Assembly (NCBI GenBank): GCA_023430775.1
Contig: JAEYYY010000777.1
Coordinates: 1-29,441, forward strand
Length of the DNA: 29,441 nucleotides
Source: Pseudomonadota bacterium
GTDB taxonomy: Bacteria > Myxococcota_A > Polyangia > Haliangiales > Haliangiaceae
Direction of reading: 5' to 3'
Positions 18,672 through 27,645 of this stretch are shown one piece after another (the first letter of the stretch is position 1; each line of letters starts with the position of its first letter). Both the position numbers and the translations under genes were made by a program. The notes under the pieces are model-generated. The model ran no database searches and had not been told where the DNA came from. It saw only the letters and a list, made by a program, of their open reading frames with translations.

Positions 18672-20656
18672 CAGGACGGGACGGCCTCGCTCGTGCCGCG
18701 GAGCACGTTGTCGATCTGGACCAGCTCGCGCTCCCAGTAGCAGAGCGTGTCGGCGCGCGACAGATAGCCGAAACCGTAGACGGTCGCGTTGTCGGGTTGG
18801 CCGAACAGATGCTCTCTCGCCCCGGTGTAGTGCGGCGCGGCGTGCCGGCGCTGCACGGCGGCATGACCGTCTGCGAGCGCAGCCTCGGCGCGGGCACGCG
18901 CGGCCTCGGCGGCGACGGGATCGCCCTCGGCCTGCGCGACCACGGCTTCGTAACCCGCAGCGACGAAGCGCGCGCGCGCCGCGGTGACGGCGAACCCGTC
19001 GGCGAGCTCTCGCGACCATGGCGAGTCGGCGAGGCCGAGCGCGGTGAAGCGTGCGTCCAGGTCGGCGAGCTCGAGCGCGAAGTCGGCGAGCGGCGACAGC
19101 ACCGTGGCGCTCCAGCTGTCGCGGGTCGCCTGGTCGAGCGCGACCACCTCCTCGAACGTCGTGCGGTCTGGCTGGGAGTGGATGCCGAGCTTGTCGCCGG
19201 CATCGATCAGGATGTCGCGGCCGGCGAGGTACGGCGCGAGGCGATCGCCGATCAGGCGCGTGGCCTGGACGTCGGCGAGCTCCGTCACCAGATCGGTCGC
19301 GGGACCGAGGTCGGTACCGAACGCATCGCCGATCAGCTCGCGATGCGAGGCAGGCAGGTGATAGCTCGCGCGCAGTGCGGTGTAGTCGGTGAGCCAGTAG
19401 CCCCACTCCCAGCCCGACGAGAAGATCAGGTGACCGTCGAGCCCGGGCAGCGACTCGGCGCGCGACCGCGCGGCGATGCCGTCGAGATCGAGCCACCGAC
19501 TGCGCACGTAGAGCGGCAGGAACATCGGCACCGAGTTGTCGAACGCGATCCAGTACGCGCTCTCCGGGTAGTAGTAGGCCGGCCGGCCGGATCGCATCTG
19601 CTCGAACAGGTACTCGCGATGCTCGGAGAAGTCGGCGTGGCCGTACGCGCCGCCGGCATCCTCGAACAGGTTGTAGAACATCACGGTGTGCACGTTCGAG
19701 ACGATGCTCGGATCGGCGTGCTTGACGAGGAAGTAGTACGGGAGCTCCTCGCCCTCGTAGGTGACGCGCTGATCGGCGCCGACGTGGATCGACGCATGGA
19801 TCGCGACGCCCGGCTTGCGCTCGCGGATCGCGGCGACCGTGGTGTCGACCGCGGCGATGAATCGATCCGGCTGTTCGCCGAAGAACTCGCCGAACGACAG
19901 CACGTAGCCGTCGAACGCGAGATCGTCGGTGATCAGTGGCAGCCGGTCGGCGAGCTCGGACTCGAACGGCCCGTTATCGTCTGACAGATCGAAGGCCTGC
20001 TGCATGTTGCCGCTGCCGAAGATCTGGACGCCGAGGCCGACGCTCAGCCCTCGCAGGTGCGCGAGGTCGAGCAGCCGCGTCGTGCTCGCCTTCCACTCGG
20101 CGTGGCGCTCCGGCTTCATGATGTCGTCGAGCGCGGGCCACTGGACGTGGTTGCCGCGGTTCTTGATCACCCAGTCGAAGATCTGGCGCGCGACCAGCTC
20201 GTCACCTTCCCACAGCGCGAAGTACGCCTCGATCGGATGCAGCGTGTGGAGCTGGAGCCCGCGCTGTCCCTTGACCTCGGGCTCGTGAAGGATGCCGAGC
20301 TCGGTCGGCTCGAGCACCGGAGACGCCGGCACCAGCGTGGCGGTCGGCGTGCGAAACCGGAAGCCGAGGTTCTCGAGCGCGTGGGCGACACCGTACTGCG
20401 CGCCGAGCAAGTCGCCCGCGTGGACGACCTGGGCATCGCCGTCGGCGTCGATCCGGTAACACTCGCGGCAGGGCTGATCGAGGACGACCTCGATCGAGAA
20501 GCCATCACCGGGTGGCGCGATCCGCAGCCCGTCGTAGGGCGTCAGCTCGACGACCTCGCGCAATGCCGGCTCGACCTCCGGGGGACCGGAGATCGCGATC
20601 GGCGGAACGGAGTCATGGCAGGCGACGAGCAGTGCGAGCAGGCCCCAGACGCGCAT
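18662..20656 (-). CDS. Lipoprotein resembling a glycoside hydrolase
   Basis: This 664-residue protein has a short signal sequence with lipobox LLVAC (Cys13), so it is probably a surface or periplasmic lipoprotein. The segment LLGAQYGVAHALENLGFRF (about residues 83-101) resembles the accessory domain that precedes the catalytic barrel in GH20, GH67 and DUF4838-type enzymes. The following region has barrel-like strands with aromatic and acidic residues (NRGNHVQWPALDD, YVLSFGEFFGEQ, TVMFYNLFEDAGG, HLIFSSGWEWGYW). A helical C-terminal part ends near two cysteines. Catalytic acids cannot be assigned by eye. A role in polysaccharide or peptidoglycan handling is a guess. It lies 78 bases after the kinase gene on the same strand, with a hairpin in between. 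Confidence 0.8.
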   Translation of the reverse strand: MRVWGLLALLVACHDSVPPIAISGPPEVEPALREVVELTPYDGLRIAPPGDGFSIEVVLDQPCRECYRIDADGDAQVVHAGDLLGAQYGVAHALENLGFRFRTPTATLVPASPVLEPTELGILHEPEVKGQRGLQLHTLHPIEAYFALWEGDELVARQIFDWVIKNRGNHVQWPALDDIMKPERHAEWKASTTRLLDLAHLRGLSVGLGVQIFGSGNMQQAFDLSDDNGPFESELADRLPLITDDLAFDGYVLSFGEFFGEQPDRFIAAVDTTVAAIRERKPGVAIHASIHVGADQRVTYEGEELPYYFLVKHADPSIVSNVHTVMFYNLFEDAGGAYGHADFSEHREYLFEQMRSGRPAYYYPESAYWIAFDNSVPMFLPLYVRSRWLDLDGIAARSRAESLPGLDGHLIFSSGWEWGYWLTDYTALRASYHLPASHRELIGDAFGTDLGPATDLVTELADVQATRLIGDRLAPYLAGRDILIDAGDKLGIHSQPDRTTFEEVVALDQATRDSWSATVLSPLADFALELADLDARFTALGLADSPWSRELADGFAVTAARARFVAAGYEAVVAQAEGDPVAAEAARARAEAALADGHAAVQRRHAAPHYTGAREHLFGQPDNATVYGFGYLSRADTLCYWERELVQIDNVLRGTSEAVPSCYL

Positions 20657-20697
20657 GGCCGACGATCACCGGGAAGCCGGCTGGTGTGACGAACAAG

Positions 20698-20724
20698 AAA
20701 GTTACACGTACGACATGCAACTTT
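20698..20724 (-). terminator. 12-bp RNA hairpin after the kinase gene (terminator or attenuator)
   Basis: On the minus strand, bases 20724-20713 pair with 20709-20698 to give a 12-bp stem with a 3-base loop. Ten pairs are Watson-Crick and two are G-U wobbles. On the plus strand the wobbles become A-C mismatches, so the structure favours minus-strand RNA. It begins 10 bases after the kinase stop and is followed by CTTGTT. It could end kinase transcription or tune read-through into the lipoprotein gene. Confidence 0.5.
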
Positions 20725-20734
20725 GCGTGGGCAG

Positions 20735-23700
20735 TCACGGATCCCAGCGCAAGGCGTCGGAGCCGGTCGGGAGCCGCGCGTTCGTCAGCTTGTCGAGGTA
20801 GGCGCGCAATGCCGCGGGGTCGTCGGGCACCTGGTCGGTCCACACCACGAGCCGCACCCCGCTGTCTCCCTTCGCGATCGCGGCGATGTGCCGGGCGTTC
20901 GCATGGACCCCGCCGAGCTTGCCGGGGATGCGCAGGGTGCCACGGCTCACCGTCGACGGGCCGACGACATCGAGGCCGGCCTGCGTCGGCACCACCAGGT
21001 TGTCGCCGGCCACGGCCGCCGGACCGCCCTGCGTCGAGACCTCGCGAACGATCCGGTGGTCGAGGTCGAGCTCGGTCACGACGCCGTCGCGCATGATCAC
21101 GAGCACCCGATCCCCTTTGACCCAGACGTTCGCGACCTCGTGCTCGACAGGAATTCGCTCGGCCTTGCCGTCGACCGACTTCCACAGCCCGTTCGGCTCG
21201 AACGTGAACGAGTACCACGCGCCGTTGCTTGCCCGGCCGGCCAGGGTCGTGAAGTCGATCGGCACACCGAGAGGGACTTCTTCGGCCGCACCGCCGGCGA
21301 TGCGGAGATATCGGATCCGCGCGTCGTGGTAGACGCCGACGATGGGGCCGTTGTCATCGATCAGAAGCTTGACGATCTTCGAGCCGTAGTTCGGCACCTC
21401 CGGGACGAGCTCCCGCGGAATCCGGCCGAGCAATGTCGGCTGACCTCCCGGCGACTGTCGCCAGGCCGCGCCCTCGTGATCGAACCAGATCGCCGCGTTG
21501 CCCTTCACGCCTGCGATCCGCGCGTCGTCGACCCTGGCGATCAGCGTGCCATCCTCGGTCCAGAACTGTTTCGCGTACGGCTGCCGGTCGGGGTTCGCGA
21601 CCACCAGTTCGTCCATCACGTAGGCATTCATCCGTCGCCGATCGAGCACCCTCGACTCGCGCTTGACGACGTCGTACAGCACCAGACCCTCCGTGAATCC
21701 CGGCGGATCTTCCGGTAAGGCGATGATGCGCAGCAGGGCCTTGTCGCCGAGCATGCCCAGCAGCTCGGCACTGTGCGGTACCGGGATGCTCGGCGGTACG
21801 GCGGGGCTGAGGTCGGTGAGCAGGATGTCGAAGCCGGAGGCGATGGCGATGTGCGTACCCGTGCGATCGATCGCCGCGCGATTGATGGCGAGCGGGCGAT
21901 GCGCGAACGCGCGCGGTCCGTTGGCGTCGACATGGACCAGCCCAGCTCGGTCGTCGGTCAGCAGCGCACCGCCGTCGAACGGGACGATGTGAGTCTGGAG
22001 GATGCCCGGGTACACATCCTTCGTGATATGGCGTGGTACCGGCTGTTTCGCGTCGAGCGAGCTGAACCCGTATGCGGGATGCCAGCCGTAGAGCGTCGAT
22101 CCGGCATACGCGACCTCCGCGAAGTTCGTCCACGCTTCCGGCGGGGTTTGCCTGCCGAGCTGCCACTCGCGCACGTTGCCGCCGTAGCTCACGGCCAGAC
22201 GGTTGCCGTCGGGTGACAGCTGGACCTTCCCGAGCTCGAGGGTCTCCCCGTGCAAGATCACGCGCCGGGTGTCACCGTCGAGAAGGGTGATCTCGGTCGG
22301 CCCGAGGAGCGCGATCTTGGGCCCGGCCACCGCGATGTCGAGGATGCCGGCATCGGCGAGCGTGGTCAGCGAGCGATCTGGTGCGATCGCGACTACCGCG
22401 CCCCTCTCCCCGCGGACCAGCACGCGGTTGCCCGCGATCTCGATCTGTACCGGCGTCGCGACGGCGAGCCGTTGCGGCATGGGGTTCTCGATGTCGAGGA
22501 GTCCGACCTCGAAATGTGTGTCGACCTCGCGCAGGTAGACCAGGGTGCGTTCGTCGCGCCAGCGGAGGGCTTCGACGTCGAGCGGGATCGTCTTCGACTC
22601 GCGGGTCGCGAGGTCACAGATCTGGATCTCGGAGCTGGCCGACGCGAGGCGCGCACCATCCGGCGAAAACTCGAGCGCTTGCATGCGCGTCGGGTGCTTG
22701 GCGACCCGGCGCTCGACACCGCTCAGGATCGCGGTGCGCGTGATCGCGCGGACCGCCGCCCAGCTCGCCGACTCCGGGGGCAGCTCGCGCAGTGTGGCGA
22801 TCGCACTCGTCGGATCGGTACTGGCCAGCATGCGTGCGCGATCGACCAGGTTCTCGTCGGCGCGCTTCTCGGCGAGGTCTCGCGCGTTGCTCGCGGCATC
22901 GCGATCGTGAATCACCTGCCGGATCGAGACGACGCTGACCGCTGCGATCGCGATCACCGCCAGCGTTCCGATCGCGACCGCCACCTTGTGCCGCCCGATC
23001 CACTTCGCGATCCGTTCTCGTGCGGTGTACTCGTGCGCCGCGACCAGCTGGCCGGCGAGGAACCGCCGGATGTCCGCGGCGAGCTCGCCTGCGTCGGCGT
23101 AGCGATCGGCAGGTTTCGGTGCGAGCGCCTTGATCGCGATCGCGCGCAGCTCGTTCGGAACATCCTCGGGGATCGCCTCGAAGTCGGGCGACTCGTCACT
23201 CGCGGCCGCTTCGATCGCCGCCGTCGGATCGTCGACGCCGAACGGCACCTTGCCGGCGAGCACGTAATACAGCGTGGCGCCGAGCGAGTAGACATCGGCA
23301 CGCGCGTCGACCGGCTCGCCGCGTGCCTGTTCGGGAGACAGGAAGCCGGGCGTGCCGTACGCGCGACCGAACTTCGTCAACACCGGGCGAGTGTCCGCGG
23401 CCGCAACCGAGGTCTGCTCGCCGGGCAGGTCCTCGGTGTCGAGCTCGCGTGCGATGCCCCAGTCGATCAGCAGCGTCTCGCCGAACGGACCGAGCAAGAT
23501 GTTCCACGGCTTGATATCGCGATGGATGATCTTGCGCGCGTGGGCGTACGCGGCGGCATCGATCGCGCCGAGCAGCGAGGACAGGAGCGCGAGGCGATCA
23601 CCGATCGTCTCCGCCTCGTCGACGCGCTGCGCGAGCGGCACGCCCTCGATCTTGCGCATGACGTAGAACGGCTTGCCCTCGGCATCGCGGCCGACATCGA

Positions 23701-24022
23701 GGATCGGCACGACGCTCGGGTGCTGGAGCTGCGCCGTGATGCGCGCCTCGCGCTCGAAGCGTGCGAGATCCACCGACGACGTCGCGAGCGACTGCTTGAT
23801 CGCGACCGATCGGCCGAGCGCGCGATCGAGTGCCTCGACGACACGCCCCATGCCGCCGCGGCCGAGCTCACCCGTCTCCGCGAACCGCTGCTCGGGTGGA
23901 TCGAACACCGAGATCCCCAGCGTTGGCTCCGGCGGCGCCACGGTGGCGGCCGCGGTCTGCGCCATCCATGCCTTCTTCACCGGGACCTCGCGCTTGGTCG
24001 AAGGATCGTCGTCGTCTGCCAT
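20735..24022 (-). CDS. Transmembrane Ser/Thr kinase with WD40-like extracytoplasmic domain
   Basis: The ATG at 24022 gives 1095 residues. A GTG at 24082 that overlaps the upstream stop (GTGA) is the alternative start; the ATG has a better purine-rich site. The kinase domain spans about 47-322: glycine loop GELGRGGMGRV (51-61), Lys76, catalytic HRDIKPWN (Asp169, Asn174), metal-binding Asp187 in a DWG variant of DFG, and an SPEQARG activation-segment end. A membrane helix spans about 348-369. A helical linker and about 650 residues of WD40-like beta-propeller repeats (for example FSPDGARLASASSEIQICD) follow outside. The end carries a WTDQVPDDPAALRAYLD tail shared with the paralogue at 27646. 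It is likely an inner-membrane sensor that phosphorylates Thr on FHA partners encoded nearby. Confidence 0.94.
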   Translation of the reverse strand: MADDDDPSTKREVPVKKAWMAQTAAATVAPPEPTLGISVFDPPEQRFAETGELGRGGMGRVVEALDRALGRSVAIKQSLATSSVDLARFEREARITAQLQHPSVVPILDVGRDAEGKPFYVMRKIEGVPLAQRVDEAETIGDRLALLSSLLGAIDAAAYAHARKIIHRDIKPWNILLGPFGETLLIDWGIARELDTEDLPGEQTSVAAADTRPVLTKFGRAYGTPGFLSPEQARGEPVDARADVYSLGATLYYVLAGKVPFGVDDPTAAIEAAASDESPDFEAIPEDVPNELRAIAIKALAPKPADRYADAGELAADIRRFLAGQLVAAHEYTARERIAKWIGRHKVAVAIGTLAVIAIAAVSVVSIRQVIHDRDAASNARDLAEKRADENLVDRARMLASTDPTSAIATLRELPPESASWAAVRAITRTAILSGVERRVAKHPTRMQALEFSPDGARLASASSEIQICDLATRESKTIPLDVEALRWRDERTLVYLREVDTHFEVGLLDIENPMPQRLAVATPVQIEIAGNRVLVRGERGAVVAIAPDRSLTTLADAGILDIAVAGPKIALLGPTEITLLDGDTRRVILHGETLELGKVQLSPDGNRLAVSYGGNVREWQLGRQTPPEAWTNFAEVAYAGSTLYGWHPAYGFSSLDAKQPVPRHITKDVYPGILQTHIVPFDGGALLTDDRAGLVHVDANGPRAFAHRPLAINRAAIDRTGTHIAIASGFDILLTDLSPAVPPSIPVPHSAELLGMLGDKALLRIIALPEDPPGFTEGLVLYDVVKRESRVLDRRRMNAYVMDELVVANPDRQPYAKQFWTEDGTLIARVDDARIAGVKGNAAIWFDHEGAAWRQSPGGQPTLLGRIPRELVPEVPNYGSKIVKLLIDDNGPIVGVYHDARIRYLRIAGGAAEEVPLGVPIDFTTLAGRASNGAWYSFTFEPNGLWKSVDGKAERIPVEHEVANVWVKGDRVLVIMRDGVVTELDLDHRIVREVSTQGGPAAVAGDNLVVPTQAGLDVVGPSTVSRGTLRIPGKLGGVHANARHIAAIAKGDSGVRLVVWTDQVPDDPAALRAYLDKLTNARLPTGSDALRWDP

Positions 24023-24078
24023 GCGCGAGTCTTCTGCAGGATACGTGGGGAGCTGACACGCGAGCAACTCCGGGTCGT

Positions 24079-25044
24079 TCACACCGGCCGCTCGCGCCAG
24101 GTCAGCCGGGTGCCGCGGCCGAGCCAGATCCGCGACGCGTCGACCAGCTCGAGCAGGCGACTGCGCGGAGAGTCGACGAGGCCGAGCCCGTACAGGCTCG
24201 ACAGGTCGGCGATCACGCGCCGGCCCGCGACCTCGACGAGCAGCGCGTGGACGCGCGACAGCGTGTTGTCCTGCGCGCCGGGGAGGTCGCAGCGGTCGTA
24301 GCGACCGATCAACACACCGCGCTGCAGCGCCGCGCGCCCGACGGCAAGTGCACCGTTGCGCGTGCGCTGTTCGACCTCGAGATTCGCGATCCAGTCTGCC
24401 GCGATCAGATCGATGGTGTCGTGGAGCGGAGCGGTGCGAAAGATCAGGCTCGCGTTACGCACGCGTCGCGACGGAACGCTGTCGCGCTCGTCGAGGTAGA
24501 CGCGCTCGGGCAGCATGTCCCAGGCATCGCCGGCGGACTCCGGCCAGTCGGTGCGATCGCCGAGCGGCAGCAAGAACAGGGTGTGGCGCCCGCAATGGAT
24601 GATCGCGGCACCGTCGGCGCGAAAGCCGCGCAGGGTGCGTCCCTGCTCGTCCTGGATCCCGAGCGTGGTGCGCAGATCGAACACGCGATAGTGGATATCC
24701 GTGCCGTGCTCCCACGACGTCACCGGCTCGACCAGGATCGCGAGGTGGCGAAGCGCGACCGACGCATCCCACAGCACCAGATCGCAGCGCTCGTGGCGGC
24801 CGACCGTCGCGATCACGGGCCGGCCGAGCTGCGGACGGATCCCGCAAGAGCCGATCAGCGAACCGGTCGCGTCATCGACGGCGATCACTGCGAGCCCCGG
24901 CTCCTCGACGGAGCGGCACAGCGGCGAGAACCGCGGATAGGCACCGAGGAACAGGACGCGCGGGTCGATCCCCGGAGGCGGAGTCGAGATGCAGCGTGTC
25001 GAGCGGAGACCGCGGGGGAGGATCGCCTGGACCTTGATCGACAT
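24079..25044 (-). CDS. Double FHA-domain protein
   Basis: The start is taken at the ATG at 25044 (321 residues); the frame extends 19 Arg-rich codons upstream, which are unlikely to be coding. Two FHA-like domains are visible. The first is at about 78-160: GR at 82-83, RH at 99-100. The second is at about 243-317: GR at 247-248 and SRVH at 263-266, but the usual Asn-Gly pair is replaced by LYG. The pattern GRxxxCDL is near-identical in both. FHA domains bind phosphothreonine peptides, so this is a probable adaptor of the adjoining Ser/Thr kinase. Its stop lies 57 bases past the kinase's ATG at 24022, and it overlaps by 4 bases if the GTG at 24082 is used. The N-terminal 70 residues have no recognised domain. 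Confidence 0.88.
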   Translation of the reverse strand: MSIKVQAILPRGLRSTRCISTPPPGIDPRVLFLGAYPRFSPLCRSVEEPGLAVIAVDDATGSLIGSCGIRPQLGRPVIATVGRHERCDLVLWDASVALRHLAILVEPVTSWEHGTDIHYRVFDLRTTLGIQDEQGRTLRGFRADGAAIIHCGRHTLFLLPLGDRTDWPESAGDAWDMLPERVYLDERDSVPSRRVRNASLIFRTAPLHDTIDLIAADWIANLEVEQRTRNGALAVGRAALQRGVLIGRYDRCDLPGAQDNTLSRVHALLVEVAGRRVIADLSSLYGLGLVDSPRSRLLELVDASRIWLGRGTRLTWRERPV

Positions 25045-25109
25045 CGCTGGCTCTCGACGCAAGCGACATGCCCGCGTAGTGCGGTGGCGGCGCGTCCGCA
25101 CGTGATGTC

Positions 25110-25128
25110 GTGACGGTCACCCTGTCAC
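25110..25128. promoter_or_regulatory. Possible operator: GTGAC/GTCAC repeats in a divergent intergenic region
   Basis: GTGAC (25110-25114), one base, GTCAC (25116-25120), three bases, and GTCAC again (25124-25128) lie in the 204-base gap between the double-FHA gene and the secreted-protein gene, which are divergent. An inverted repeat of this kind could be a regulator site. It is short and could be chance. Confidence 0.25.
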
Positions 25129-25248
25129 CAGGCGGGCGACACCGGGTGGGAGCGCTGCCCGCAGTTTCGCAGATCGCCGCGCGATCGAAGCGGGCATGCA
25201 AGCTGCTGTAGGCTGCCGTCGCGTCGTGCGACGCAGAGGGAGACTCGG

Positions 25249-25902
25249 ATGAACAGACTTGCGGCGATCTCGTTTTGTGTCCTTGCCGCCACCGCGACGG
25301 CGAGCGCCAACGCGACGTTCTACAACGCGACGGCGGGCACGCTGACCGTCGAGGCGACCTTTCCCAACGGCAAGGTCGAGAAGCGGCAGATCAACGATGG
25401 CTCGGTGACCAACTCGTCGGGCTACTTCCTGTTGCCGCCGGGCGTCGACAAGGTCGGGATCCGGATCTACGACGACGTCGGCACCGAGCTGTGGAAAGGC
25501 AGCTCCGGTCCCAACGACGTCCACGTGTCGTACAGCGACGGCAAGGCGACGAAGACCGTGTTCGCAGGCCTCTACGCCGGCGGCTTCGACACGCCGAAGG
25601 CGGCGGTGTTCATGAACGTGACGGGCGATCCGCTGACGATCGACCTCGAGGGCATGAACGGCGTCGGGGCGCACCGCGGCATCGCGGCTGGCCCGATGTT
25701 CGACCTCAAGAAGATCGTCCGCCTCGATCCGAAGGAGAGCTACTTCACCGCGCAGGTGAAAGGCAAGGGCGAGGCGGTGACCATCAAGTCGACGAAGGTG
25801 ACCCCGGGCCACTACTACCTGATCACCAAGCACTCGCACGACACCTATCGGCTGCTGTCGCTCGGCTATCTCGCCCCGCCCCCGTCGGCCAAGAAGAAGT
25901 GA
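25249..25902 (+). CDS. Secreted protein of unknown function
   Basis: This is a 217-residue precursor with a clear Sec signal (basic start, hydrophobic core, likely cut after TASA near residue 20). An AGAGGGA ribosome site at 25235-25241 supports the ATG at 25249. The mature part is beta-rich and looks like one or two immunoglobulin-like sandwiches: it has alternating strand patterns (TLTVEATFPNGKVEKRQI, VGIRIYDDVGTELWKG) and no cysteines. The tail is Pro/Lys-rich. I do not recognise the family. Its last bases overlap a small downstream gene (GTGA), so the two are probably translated together. Its divergent neighbours encode FHA and kinase proteins. Confidence 0.85.
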   Translation: MNRLAAISFCVLAATATASANATFYNATAGTLTVEATFPNGKVEKRQINDGSVTNSSGYFLLPPGVDKVGIRIYDDVGTELWKGSSGPNDVHVSYSDGKATKTVFAGLYAGGFDTPKAAVFMNVTGDPLTIDLEGMNGVGAHRGIAAGPMFDLKKIVRLDPKESYFTAQVKGKGEAVTIKSTKVTPGHYYLITKHSHDTYRLLSLGYLAPPPSAKKK

Positions 25903-26178
25903 CCGAGCTCGAGGCTAGCCGCCTGGTGGTCGCGGCGATCCGCAGGATCCATCCGACCACCCTCGACAGCCAGATCGACGAGCACGCGGATCACATCGAG
26001 CGCGCGCTCGCCCGGACCGCCTTCGCGCGGTGCCACTGGGTGCGAGAGCTCCTGTTTCGCTACCGCGGCGTCCAGCTCGGCGTTCGCGACGATCACGTCC
26101 GGTTCATCACGCTGGTGGCGCGCGCCAGCCACTATCGGCTGCTCGATCCGCGCGCCGCGCACGTCCTCGATCAGCTGG

Positions 26179-27492
<1,314 letters not shown>

Positions 27493-27506
27493 TCCCCGAC
27501 GATACC

Positions 27507-27522
27507 AGGAGCGTCGGCTCCT
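27507..27522 (-). other. Short inverted repeat in the leader of the FHA activator gene
   Basis: AGGAGC and GCTCCT pair into a 6-bp stem with a 4-base loop, 15 to 30 bases upstream of the ATG at 27492. It may be an operator or leader hairpin. Confidence 0.25.
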
Positions 27523-27632
27523 CACTTCGCGTGTGCCCCGTTTCGCGCGTGGTTCCAGCATGCGGCGAGGAATGTGCACGGTGTACGCCGCGCGATCTGG
27601 TGGGAATGCCGTCACCACCTGATGCTCGGCAG

Positions 27633-27645
27633 GCGACACCGTCGC
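27633..27645 (-). terminator. Small stem-loop directly after the partial kinase stop
   Basis: GCGAC and GTCGC (27633-27637 and 27641-27645) make a 5-bp stem with a 3-base loop immediately after the stop codon. It is too short and lacks a T-tract, so it is only a weak terminator candidate. Confidence 0.2.

Noticed and set aside
22250..24301. A 683-codon open frame opposite the WD40-like kinase
   Set aside because: The kinase strand carries intact catalytic motifs; the antisense product is Arg/Asp-rich low complexity.
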